Part shown: piece by piece, positions 1-6,666 of the stretch
How positions within the stretch are numbered: position 1 is the stretch's first letter
Layout of the letters: each line of letters starts with the position of its first letter
Assembly: GCA_036272735.1 (NCBI GenBank)
Contig: DATAYF010000595.1
Span: forward strand, 1 to 9,634
Length of the DNA stretch: 9,634 nucleotides
Source: DATAYF01 sp036272735
Lineage (GTDB): Bacteria; Chloroflexota; Ktedonobacteria; Ktedonobacterales; Ktedonobacteraceae
Direction: 5' to 3'
Notes under the pieces: generated by a model
Seen by the model: only the letters and a program-made list of their open reading frames with translations
The model's database searches: none
What the model was told of the DNA's origin: nothing
Position numbers and translations under genes: made by a program

Positions 1-1
1 C

Positions 2-332
2 GGGTGGGGCATAGGTCCTGTGCAACGGGATCTCTACAGTGCCTTTCTGTGTGCCTATCTCGATGCAGCAGATCCCATGCCCTCATGTACCCGGTACGTA
101 GTACCCTGGGAAGGTGCGGAGACGCGCCTGCGGGCGGTCCATGAGCGATTACAACAACAGGCAAACGCGTGGCAGTGCTTGCCGCCGTCGCATGGGTGTT
201 CCCCGTGCCAGAGTCCGTCTGCAGCCCCTCAGCCCAAAAGTCTCGCGCGAACCAACACCAGAGCCACGCTTCCTCCTCAGACGAGGAAGGCTGGAAGCGT
301 GGAAGGACCGCTCAGAACCTCCCGTGCTTTAG
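2..332 (+). pseudogene. tnpB: 3' end of an IS200/IS605-type tnpB, frameshifted and cut by the window edge
   Basis: The fragment opens with the residues QRDLYSAFLCAYLD, which I read as the RuvC-III region of a TnpB nuclease: the Asp of QRDLYSA sits where the catalytic Asp lies in the usual DRDxNAA motif. The reading frame beginning at base 2 gives this motif and a following WEGAETRLRAVHERL segment up to about base 175. The sense then continues in the frame that contains RMGVPRARVRLQP and ends at the TAG at 330-332. Joining the two needs a frame change around 170-190, so the gene is probably dead even if its upstream part (outside the window) is intact. The roughly 100-residue basic, Pro/Arg-rich tail after the RuvC-III motif is long for TnpB. 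It overlaps the region where the guide RNA (omega/reRNA) scaffold lies in these elements. The frame opened at base 2 stays open to 685, but beyond the hairpin it is chance antisense coding. Confidence 0.72.
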
Positions 333-339
333 CCGGGAG
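319..339 (+). repeat. IS200/IS605 right-end hairpin with the tnpB stop codon in its loop
   Basis: CTCCCG (319-324) pairs with CGGGAG (334-339). An inner GC/GC pair closes a TTTA loop, with one bulged T. The TAG stop of the tnpB relic lies in the loop and inner stem. This arrangement is typical of the right end of IS200/IS605 elements, where a hairpin is recognised by the TnpA transposase and also forms part of the TnpB guide RNA. It is too short of a U tract to be a convincing terminator for either strand. The element boundary should lie a few bases further right, in the TGTCTTCAG stretch. Confidence 0.7.
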
Positions 340-434
340 TGTCTTCAGCTCATCAAGTGGGAACAGTTGCAACAAAAACCTTGCGAAGATTCAGAAGAAT
401 TGGGTGCAGCATGAAGATCACTTTTTATGCATCC

Positions 435-1289
435 TCAATTTATCCGGTAAAAGCGACGGGCATTGTCGCCCCAAAACTTGCGTTGGCCTGCGGGTGAAAG
501 GTGATTGGTCAACTCACCCAGAACTTCATACCAGCGCCGGTAGCTTGCCGCGTGCAAGAGGACCGGCCAGTCTCCGCCGAACATCACCCGGTCTTCGCCA
601 AAGGTGTCGAACACCGCCTGGACAAAAGGAGCGAGGTCTGTCGCTTCCCAGTGCTCATGATCAGCCTCAGTCACCATCCCACTGACTTTACACTGGACAT
701 TTGGCAGTGCTGCCAGTTCTCCCAGATGAGTTCGCCAGGGATAGAGTTGCCCGTGCTTGATGTCTGGTTTGCCCACGTGGTCCAGCACAAACGCGGTATC
801 TGGGCACTGGCGCACCAGCTCGATGACGTTGGGCAAGTGCCGATGGGTGATACAGATATCAAAGGAGAGGCCATACTTCGCCAGCATCTGGACCCCCTGG
901 AGAAAAGTGGGCTGGAGGCAAAAATCCAGTGATTCACCCTGAATGTTGCGGCGTACGCCTTTGAGGCCTGGACCCAACGCCACCAGGGCTTCCAGATGGG
1001 CGCGGCAGTCCGAGCCTTGCTCTAGTGGCGCGGCAGCAACAATGGCCTGAATGCGGGGGGCTTTGCGGGCGAGACTCGCGAGCCAGCGTGCCTCGCGCAG
1101 CGCTTCTGCTGGCTCGACATCTACTTCGATAGCGACCAGGCCAGCGATGGGAATGTCTCTGGTCGCTTCCCCGTATTCCTCCAGGTCATAGGGCCGCTGT
1201 AGTAAAGGATCATTGGCCAGCCAGGGCATGCTGAATTGTGTTGGATCCCACACGTGCACATGGCTATCAATAATGCGTCCATCCATCAT
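435..1289 (-). CDS. Amidohydrolase of the COG3618 type, probable sugar lactonase
   Basis: This is a TIM-barrel metal-dependent hydrolase of the family that includes L-fucono-1,5-lactonase, L-rhamnono-lactonase and 2-pyrone-4,6-dicarboxylate lactonase. Counting from the longest in-frame start (1322), the signatures are DSHVHVWDP with the HxH pair at about residues 21 and 23, KGVRR at 121-125, THRHLP around 160, LDHVGKP at 180-186, KVSGM at 212-216, MFGGDWP at 247-253 with the catalytic Asp near 251, and WGDNA near the C terminus. I place the start at 1289 because GAGAGG sits 8 nt upstream and the protein then begins just before the HxH motif, as in the family. The ATG at 1322 overlaps the upstream stop by one base (TAATG) and could work by translational coupling. 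It is the last gene of the operon. Opening of an aldonolactone before dehydration is the likely role; the sugar is unknown. Confidence 0.88.
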   Translation of the reverse strand: MMDGRIIDSHVHVWDPTQFSMPWLANDPLLQRPYDLEEYGEATRDIPIAGLVAIEVDVEPAEALREARWLASLARKAPRIQAIVAAAPLEQGSDCRAHLEALVALGPGLKGVRRNIQGESLDFCLQPTFLQGVQMLAKYGLSFDICITHRHLPNVIELVRQCPDTAFVLDHVGKPDIKHGQLYPWRTHLGELAALPNVQCKVSGMVTEADHEHWEATDLAPFVQAVFDTFGEDRVMFGGDWPVLLHAASYRRWYEVLGELTNHLSPAGQRKFWGDNARRFYRIN

Positions 1290-1297
1290 AGGTGCAT

Positions 1298-1303
1298 CCT
1301 CTC
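1298..1303 (-). promoter_or_regulatory. Ribosome binding site of the amidohydrolase
   Basis: GAGAGG on the minus strand, 8 nt before the ATG at 1289. No comparable site precedes the alternative ATG at 1322. Confidence 0.55.
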
Positions 1304-1321
1304 GAACCGTCTGATCATTCA

Positions 1322-2299
1322 TTACATCGGAGCGTTGAGTGCCTGTACATAGCTGAGATAGGCCAGACTTGCGGCCAGTTGTTGCTGCTCGTAGGCGATA
1401 ATGTCTTCCACTGGCTCCTTTCGCTCAAAAGGGGTGCGCCAATCACCTACAGGTTTGGCGTTGGCCTGCACAAAACGTAACACGTTGGCTAGCTGTGCTG
1501 CTGAGCGGGGCGGATAATCGGGCCAGTAGTCAGCAGCCAGCACCCGAATGTGCCGAGCTTCTAGCGCCCCCAGCTCAATCGACATTGTAACATTGGGGCA
1601 CGATGTCGCCAGAATTTTGAATAAGGCGGGGAAGTCGATCACACCTTGCCCAAGTGGGCAGCGTACAAGACGATACCCCTCTTCACTGAGATAGATGTAG
1701 TAATCTTTCAGATGCACATTTTTCAGATAGGGAGCCACACGCCTGAAGTAGTCGAGCGGCTCTTCAGCAGTTGCCAGGGGATTTCCTGCATCCAGGTTGA
1801 TGCCGAAGCGCGTGGAACCAATGGACTCGCACAACCAGAGAAGTTCTTCCGAAGCCAGGTCTTGATGATTCTCTACAGCAAGGTTCACCCCGACCTTATC
1901 TGCAATCGCTGTGGCCTCTTTTAAATTGGTCAGAACATCCTGCAGAAACGCTGGCCAGCGACCGGTCAGGGGACTGCGATCTCCACCAATCTTCGCGCCC
2001 CCTACTACCGTGCGTACTGTTTCCGCCTTCAATTGTGCGGCCAGGTGAATGGCCTCGATAAGTGGCCCGGCAGTATAGCCGCCAGTTGCGAGGGTAATGA
2101 ACAATCCTCGTGCCCTGGCTGCCTGCGCTACAGCGGATATATCCGCATCCTTTAATAGAGAAACAGGGATCTCCACCCCCTGCAAATGAGCGGCAAGCGC
2201 CTGGTCCATGAGTTGCTGGACACTGATTGTCGGTCGATTCGACTCTGAATGAAGGCCCATAGTAAATACTGTGCCATAGACGGCAAGGCCGATACGCAT
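1322..2299 (-). CDS. Sugar phosphate isomerase/epimerase-like TIM-barrel protein
   Basis: This is a xylose-isomerase-like TIM barrel (COG1082/AP_endonuc_2 fold). It is 325 residues long from the ATG at 2299, which has AAAGGG 8 nt upstream; a TTG immediately before extends the frame by one codon and is less likely. Putative metal-ligand and catalytic positions follow the family pattern: Glu143 in AVENHQD, Asp170 in NLDAGNP, His196 with Lys198 and Asp199 in VHLKDY, and Glu242 in SIELG. The LGQGVIDF stretch near 216-223 matches the G-x-G-x-x-D loop of the family. The protein is about 40 residues longer than typical 270-290-residue members, with an additional helical C terminus. Relatives include hydroxypyruvate isomerase, inosose dehydratase, ketose epimerases and the catalytic subunit of C-glycoside lyases, so the reaction cannot be fixed from sequence. 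Its position between an SDR and a lactonase makes a keto-sugar intermediate a likely substrate. Confidence 0.88.
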   Translation of the reverse strand: MRIGLAVYGTVFTMGLHSESNRPTISVQQLMDQALAAHLQGVEIPVSLLKDADISAVAQAARARGLFITLATGGYTAGPLIEAIHLAAQLKAETVRTVVGGAKIGGDRSPLTGRWPAFLQDVLTNLKEATAIADKVGVNLAVENHQDLASEELLWLCESIGSTRFGINLDAGNPLATAEEPLDYFRRVAPYLKNVHLKDYYIYLSEEGYRLVRCPLGQGVIDFPALFKILATSCPNVTMSIELGALEARHIRVLAADYWPDYPPRSAAQLANVLRFVQANAKPVGDWRTPFERKEPVEDIIAYEQQQLAASLAYLSYVQALNAPM

Positions 2300-2334
2300 C
2301 AAGATTTCCCTTTCTTTATCGTGAACTATTGTCT

Positions 2335-3102
2335 TTATTCTGCTGTCCAGCCACCGTCAAAGGCTAATGCTGCCCCCGTCATGAAGCTGGATGCATCCGA
2401 GGCCAGAAAGGTGATGACGCCTTTGATCTCTTCCGGTTGCCCCCAACGTCCCAGCGGAATATGATTGAGAAAGTATTGATTGGCCTGTGGGTTATTGATG
2501 ACAGGAATATTGAGATCGGTAGCGAACGGGCCGGGACACAGCGCATTCACCGTGATGTTATGGGCCGCCAATTCCAAGGCCAGCACTTTTGTGAGCTGAA
2601 TCAAGCCTCCTTTACTCGAACAATAGGCGCTGCGTTCGGGTAAAGCTGCCATGCCCAACATGGATGACACGTTGATGATGCGCCCCGACCGCTGCTCTTT
2701 CATCTGGCGGCCTACAGCCTGGCAGCAGAGAAATGGAGCTTTCAGGTTGGTGGTTTGCACCAGGTCCCAACTGGCCTCGTCGAATTCTTCCATGGGCTTG
2801 CGGATATTGATTCCTGCATTGTTCACCAGGATATCAATGTGTCCGAACGTGTTCAAAGTAGTTTGAACCAGCGCATTGATCTGTTGGGCGTCGGTTACAT
2901 CAGTGGCGACTCCCAGGACGCGTCGCCCTGTTGCCTGCGCAATAGCGGCGGCGCTTGACTCTGCATTTTGCTTGTGTCGGCTTGTCACCACGACATCCGC
3001 GCCAGCTTCCGCCAGGGCCAGGGCCATCATCAGACCCAATCCTCTACTGCCCCCAGTGACCAGGGCAACACGACCATCCAGCTTAAATATTTCAAAGGAC
3101 AT
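2335..3102 (-). CDS. Short-chain dehydrogenase/reductase, gluconate 5-dehydrogenase-like
   Basis: This is a classical SDR of 255 residues, NAD(P)-dependent and cytosolic. The cofactor motif TGGSRGLG is at 16-23, NNAG at 94-97, the active-site Asn at about 119, catalytic Ser147 in NVSSM, and Tyr160/Lys164 in YCSSK. The PG motif follows in CPGPFATD near 190-196, and the C terminus ends in AFDGGW. The N terminus (FKLDGRVALVTGGSRGLG) resembles gluconate 5-dehydrogenases and other sugar or sugar-acid SDRs more than FabG. Arg42 after the second strand permits NADP(H). I chose the ATG at 3102 because AAAAGGAG lies 8 nt upstream; the longer frame starts with a GTG upstream of that ribosome site. In context it could oxidise the free sugar to a lactone, or a keto-deoxy acid later in a non-phosphorylated route such as L-fucose degradation. 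I cannot tell which. Confidence 0.92.
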   Translation of the reverse strand: MSFEIFKLDGRVALVTGGSRGLGLMMALALAEAGADVVVTSRHKQNAESSAAAIAQATGRRVLGVATDVTDAQQINALVQTTLNTFGHIDILVNNAGINIRKPMEEFDEASWDLVQTTNLKAPFLCCQAVGRQMKEQRSGRIINVSSMLGMAALPERSAYCSSKGGLIQLTKVLALELAAHNITVNALCPGPFATDLNIPVINNPQANQYFLNHIPLGRWGQPEEIKGVITFLASDASSFMTGAALAFDGGWTAE

Positions 3103-3110
3103 ACGACACA

Positions 3111-3118
3111 CTCCTTTT
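3111..3118 (-). promoter_or_regulatory. Ribosome binding site of the SDR gene
   Basis: AAAAGGAG on the minus strand, 8 nt before the ATG at 3102. It lies inside the longer GTG-started frame and so argues for the shorter protein. Confidence 0.7.
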
Positions 3119-3141
3119 CTCACTATGTCAAATACGTAGCG

Positions 3142-4308
3142 TTATGCCAATTTCTCTGGTGTCTGTGCGGCTATGGGTCTGGTCACTGGCGGCACATCAG
3201 CAACGTCAACCCAACGCCGCTGCTGCGCCGATTGCAAAACGGCATCAATCACAGCCTGGCAGCGCATACCATTGTAAAAGCTAGGCAGGTCGCCGTGACC
3301 ATCCACAATAGATTGAATAAAAGCAATATCCTGATCATAGCGGAATGTTGTGGTCGGCTCGCCCGCGAAAGGATCACGCGGAGAACCAGGATAGGTGAGG
3401 AACTCACGTGGGACCTGGACCGTTTCTAACGTGCCACTAGGACGACCGATAAGTATCTCATGGGGACGATGCAGATGATAGATCAAGGTTCCTTCGGTGC
3501 CGTACACCTCGAACTCGTCAAGTCCTCTCCCGCCGTTCTCGCGGCCCTTCGCTACTTTGCTCAGGTCGAACGAGGCGACCGTGCCCTGCTCTACACCCAC
3601 TCCATCGGCAAATTCCGCGAGAAAGATGGAGAAATCTTCAACGTCGGCAGGAACTGGTTTTCCATCACGCCCGATACGTTGTGGGGCAAAGGTGCGCGTC
3701 ACGCTGACCACGCGGGCAATGGGGCCTATCACGTCATGACAGAAATCTATGCGATGGGCTCCCATATCTCCGACCTCGCCTGATCCCGCCAGAGAACCGT
3801 GCTGACGCCAGCCCAGGTCCGTTTCCCGAATATCCTGTATGCGGGCAACCCGCAGGTGACGCGGCAGGCCAATGGTCCCCTGACCGACAAGATGCTTCAG
3901 ATAGCGCATGGCTGGCACGAAGCGATAGGTAAAGGCTGTCATGTGCCGTACGCCCGCCTTTTCTGCTGCTTTGTACAGCTGCACCGTCTCGGCATAGCTC
4001 ATGCCCAGTTGCTTCTCAACGAGTACATGTTTACCCGCGGCAATCGCGGCCAGCGCAATCGGAGCATGAAGGATAGTAGGCGTGGCGATGATGACGGCAT
4101 CGACGGCTGGGTCTTGCAATAGCTCTTCATATGATGAAAACGTATGTGCCACTTCGTATTCTTTGGCCCGCTGCATCAAGCGCTCGCTGTCGCTATCGCA
4201 AAGGGCCACAATCTCTGCTTGTGGGCTGAGCCGTAACCCTGGCAAATGGACGTGGCTACTGATGCCTCCAACGCCGATCACGCCAACGCCAACTTTGGAC
4301 TCGTGCAT
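3142..4308 (-). CDS. Gfo/Idh/MocA family oxidoreductase (first of two in gene order from the left)
   Basis: This is an NAD(P)-dependent dehydrogenase of 388 residues with an N-terminal Rossmann domain and a C-terminal alpha/beta sheet domain. The dinucleotide motif GVIGVGGISSHVH is at 9-21. Asp38 in CDSD at the end of the second strand suggests NAD. The family Lys is present in VEKQ (Lys99), but the usual Pro of EKP is replaced by Gln. The substrate-site motif GDMGAHRIDF holds Asp181 and His185, the expected D-x-x-x-H pair, so the catalytic set looks intact. The start at 4308 has AAAGGA 7 nt upstream; the longest frame would run 46 bases into the preceding gene and adds a basic, non-family N terminus. 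Family members oxidise hydroxyls of sugars, inositols and glycosides, often at C1 or C3. Together with the adjacent paralog it probably acts on the same substrate series. Confidence 0.92.
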   Translation of the reverse strand: MHESKVGVGVIGVGGISSHVHLPGLRLSPQAEIVALCDSDSERLMQRAKEYEVAHTFSSYEELLQDPAVDAVIIATPTILHAPIALAAIAAGKHVLVEKQLGMSYAETVQLYKAAEKAGVRHMTAFTYRFVPAMRYLKHLVGQGTIGLPRHLRVARIQDIRETDLGWRQHGSLAGSGEVGDMGAHRIDFCHDVIGPIARVVSVTRTFAPQRIGRDGKPVPADVEDFSIFLAEFADGVGVEQGTVASFDLSKVAKGRENGGRGLDEFEVYGTEGTLIYHLHRPHEILIGRPSGTLETVQVPREFLTYPGSPRDPFAGEPTTTFRYDQDIAFIQSIVDGHGDLPSFYNGMRCQAVIDAVLQSAQQRRWVDVADVPPVTRPIAAQTPEKLA

Positions 4309-4315
4309 AGTGTAT

Positions 4316-4321
4316 TCCTTT
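4316..4321 (-). promoter_or_regulatory. Ribosome binding site of the left Gfo/Idh/MocA gene
   Basis: AAAGGA on the minus strand, 7 nt before the ATG at 4308. It lies in the 38-nt gap after the upstream gene's stop, and supports a start that avoids the 46-base overlap. Confidence 0.65.
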
Positions 4322-4346
4322 CGTGTTGCTCGTGCTTTTGTTCGTT

Positions 4347-5450
4347 TTATTCTCCCCACACAATTGTTTGTGGCTGACCAGATTGCGCACAATCATAAAT
4401 GGCGCTAATGCATGAAAAATTGAATAGAGCTTGCTCGTTTACGACTGCCGACGATGGTTGACCAACCATACGGCGGTAAAAATAGGCCAGTGGCTTCTCG
4501 CCAAATTTCAAAGTATCTGGCCCAGGGGGTGGAAACGACATTGTTTTGCTCTCGACCATCCCATCGCGATCATAGCTATGCGTCAATGTCATGCTTGCAC
4601 GCGAGGTAGGCCAACTCCAGCGTACGGTCCCTTCCAACCCTTCTATCTCAATCAGCGATTGCTCATCACTGTGTGAACAAGATGACCGTTCATAGGTCAT
4701 GATGAAGGTTTTGCCACCTGCCAGGTGATAACGGAGCGTTGCTCCCCCGTGTTGCTCAACGTCAAAGACGGCTTCAGGCGGAAGGTTCAAAGCCGTAGTC
4801 GGGTTCGCTAGCCAGGCAGCGAGTACATCTACGCGTTCTGGCTGAAACAGGTTATTCAGCATCGTAAATTCATAGGGTGCACGATCCATTAAGGTCCCGC
4901 CGCCGCTTTTCGCGAGATCGAGGAACCAGAACGTGCCAGGCTGATATTCAATTCCCGGCCGAGAGCGCTGTTCCCGTCTGCTGAAGCGGACATGATAGAG
5001 GTCTCCCAGCGCTTGCTCAGTGAGCAAACGGCGTGCTTCCTCTGCTGGCGACCAGTGTAAAAATCTGACACTACAGCATCCCAGCAGGCGGTTATGCTCT
5101 TTCGCCATTACTAACATCTGACGCGCCTGTACTCGATCCATCGCTAAGGGCTTCTCACACAAAACGTGTCGGCCTGTAGATAAAGCTGCGCAGGTCAATT
5201 CGTAGTGAGTAAATGGCGGAGTAGCGACGATAACAATATCGCTATCTTGTGCCGCTTCAGCCAGCATCGTCTGTGCATTGTCAAAGGTATGTGCGTGCGG
5301 ATAGTGTGCGCTGAAATCTGCTAGCATGTGCGGATTGGGGTCTGCCACTGATAGACTGACCAGTGCCGGGTCTGGTAATGTAGAGATAGCATCTGCGTGG
5401 GTGCGTGCTATCCTTCCAGCACCAATAAGATAGATCCTCTGGGTTGGCAT
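4347..5450 (-). CDS. Gfo/Idh/MocA family oxidoreductase with altered active-site motif
   Basis: This is the second Gfo/Idh/MocA protein, 367 residues, starting at an ATG with GAGG 10 nt upstream. The Rossmann motif GAGRIARTHA is at 10-19, Asp37 in VADPNP probably binds the NAD ribose, and the canonical EKP lies at 99-101 with Lys100. At the substrate site the family pattern GGGxLxDxGxHxxD reads GGGTLMDRAPYEF (183-195). Asp189 is kept, but the Gly is Ala191 and the catalytic His is Tyr193. This may mean a changed reaction, a partner role for the other Gfo protein, or another residue taking over. The C-terminal domain contains a run of beta strands typical of the family. It shares little obvious sequence with its neighbour outside the motifs, so the pair does not look like a recent tandem duplication. 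The gaps to its neighbours (18 and 38 nt) place it within the operon. Confidence 0.9.
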   Translation of the reverse strand: MPTQRIYLIGAGRIARTHADAISTLPDPALVSLSVADPNPHMLADFSAHYPHAHTFDNAQTMLAEAAQDSDIVIVATPPFTHYELTCAALSTGRHVLCEKPLAMDRVQARQMLVMAKEHNRLLGCCSVRFLHWSPAEEARRLLTEQALGDLYHVRFSRREQRSRPGIEYQPGTFWFLDLAKSGGGTLMDRAPYEFTMLNNLFQPERVDVLAAWLANPTTALNLPPEAVFDVEQHGGATLRYHLAGGKTFIMTYERSSCSHSDEQSLIEIEGLEGTVRWSWPTSRASMTLTHSYDRDGMVESKTMSFPPPGPDTLKFGEKPLAYFYRRMVGQPSSAVVNEQALFNFSCISAIYDCAQSGQPQTIVWGE

Positions 5451-5468
5451 GCGTATGCTTCCTCTTTC

Positions 5469-6647
5469 TTATGCCTGTGGTTTTTGCGTTGCCTGGCGAA
5501 ACTGCCAGCCTTGCTGAAAGAGATCAAAGAAGACGTCTTCGCGTGGATGCTCTTTAATCAATGCCTCGTTCAATTTCACGCCGAGGCCGGGAGCGGTCGG
5601 TATTGGGAAACAACCATCGGCCGCGTCAACTTCGGGCACACCTTCTGCAACTCCCTTGACCCAGGAGTCTGCGAAGTCGTTGAAATGCTCCTGAATCTTG
5701 AAGTTCGGTGTACATGCTGCCAGGTGGAGTGCCGCTACCGTTCCGACCGGACCACACACATTGTGCGGTGCTATCATCATGTAGTAGGCATCAGCCCAGG
5801 CTGCCAGTTTTTTTGTTGCTAGAATGCCCCCATAATGGCTAATATCGGCCTGGACAACATCTGCTGCTTGTAGCTCGAATAGCTCGCGGAACTCATAGGC
5901 GGTATGCAAGCGTTCGCCGGTAGCGATGGGAATACCAAGTGGCGCGACAGCAGTGCTGACCTTCTTGAGCACAGCCAGGTTCTCTGGGGGCACCGGTTCC
6001 TCAAACCAACCTGGGGCGAAGCGTGCCAATTCATTGATTAAAGCAATTGCCGTCGGGGCATTGAAACGTCCATGCATCTCAACGAAAATATCAACGTCGG
6101 GACCAACAGCAGAACGTACGGCTTCAATCAGTTGAATGGCGTGGTGCTTCTCTTTGCGCTCCAATTCGTAAAAACCAGCGCCAAACGGATCGACCTTGAG
6201 GGCGCGGTAGCCACGAGCGGTCACGCGTTGGGCTGCGGCAGAAAATTCTTCCGGCGTACGCTCCACCGTATACCAGCCGTTTGCATAGGCGGGGATGCGC
6301 TCACGCACGGCACCACCAAGCAATTGGTACACGGGCACCCCAAGTGCCTGGCCGATGATGTCCCAGCATGCCATCTCGATCACGGCAATGGCCGACATCA
6401 TAATTTCGCTGGCACGGGCGAAATCTCTGCGAAACATCCGTTGAACAAGATCTTCGATCTTCATGGGGTCGGACCCCAAAATATGATGTTTGCCCGCTTC
6501 CTGTAAATAGCCCAGCAGAGAGTCTGTATGGTTGACCATGCGTACCTCGCCAACTCCCCGCAATCCCTCGTCCGTCTCGACGATGACGTAGGTCAGATTG
6601 CGCCAGGGCGTACCAAGCACGAATGGTTTGATGGCACTGATTTTCAT
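5469..6647 (-). CDS. Mandelate racemase/muconate lactonizing enzyme family protein, probable sugar-acid dehydratase
   Basis: This enolase-superfamily enzyme dehydrates an acid sugar through Mg-stabilised enolate chemistry. It is 392 residues long from the ATG at 6647. I chose this over the GTG at 6656 because GAGGAAAGG ends 8 nt before it, while the GTG would overlap that site. Counting from 6656, the N-terminal capping domain spans about 1-125 and the barrel follows. LKVDPFG at 153-159 supplies Lys154, and VEMHGRF contains Glu193 (metal) and His195. FEEP lies at 218-221, TGERL contains Glu248, DISH contains Asp271, and APHN contains His298, which form the Asp-His dyad of the mandelate racemase subgroup. 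The HGR motif after the first metal ligand is shared with D-galactonate dehydratase, so a galactonate/gluconate-type dehydratase is the best reading. Other aldonates cannot be excluded. The product would be a 2-keto-3-deoxy acid. Confidence 0.9.
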   Translation of the reverse strand: MKISAIKPFVLGTPWRNLTYVIVETDEGLRGVGEVRMVNHTDSLLGYLQEAGKHHILGSDPMKIEDLVQRMFRRDFARASEIMMSAIAVIEMACWDIIGQALGVPVYQLLGGAVRERIPAYANGWYTVERTPEEFSAAAQRVTARGYRALKVDPFGAGFYELERKEKHHAIQLIEAVRSAVGPDVDIFVEMHGRFNAPTAIALINELARFAPGWFEEPVPPENLAVLKKVSTAVAPLGIPIATGERLHTAYEFRELFELQAADVVQADISHYGGILATKKLAAWADAYYMMIAPHNVCGPVGTVAALHLAACTPNFKIQEHFNDFADSWVKGVAEGVPEVDAADGCFPIPTAPGLGVKLNEALIKEHPREDVFFDLFQQGWQFRQATQKPQA

Positions 6648-6655
6648 GAAAATCA

Positions 6656-6664
6656 CCTTTCCTC
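6656..6664 (-). promoter_or_regulatory. Ribosome binding site of the sugar-acid dehydratase
   Basis: GAGGAAAGG on the minus strand, ending 8 nt before the ATG at 6647. The alternative GTG at 6656 overlaps its last base, so the ATG is preferred. Confidence 0.7.
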
Positions 6665-6666
6665 GT

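Noticed and set aside
340..434. Possible terminator after the last gene of the operon
   Set aside because: No stem followed by a T tract on the minus strand is visible. The only hairpin nearby is the transposon end at 319-339, which lacks the tract.
20..685. A 221-residue open frame on the plus strand at the left edge
   Set aside because: Only its first 50 or so residues are meaningful (the tnpB relic). After the frame break and the right-end hairpin it runs antisense through the amidohydrolase gene and has no recognisable domain.
3142..5450. The two Gfo/Idh/MocA genes as a tandem duplication
   Set aside because: They share family motifs only; the motif details, lengths and C-terminal sequences differ too much for a recent duplication.
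6072..6506. A 144-residue plus-strand frame opposite the dehydratase
   Set aside because: It is antisense to a well-conserved enolase-superfamily gene, and its residues show no family pattern.
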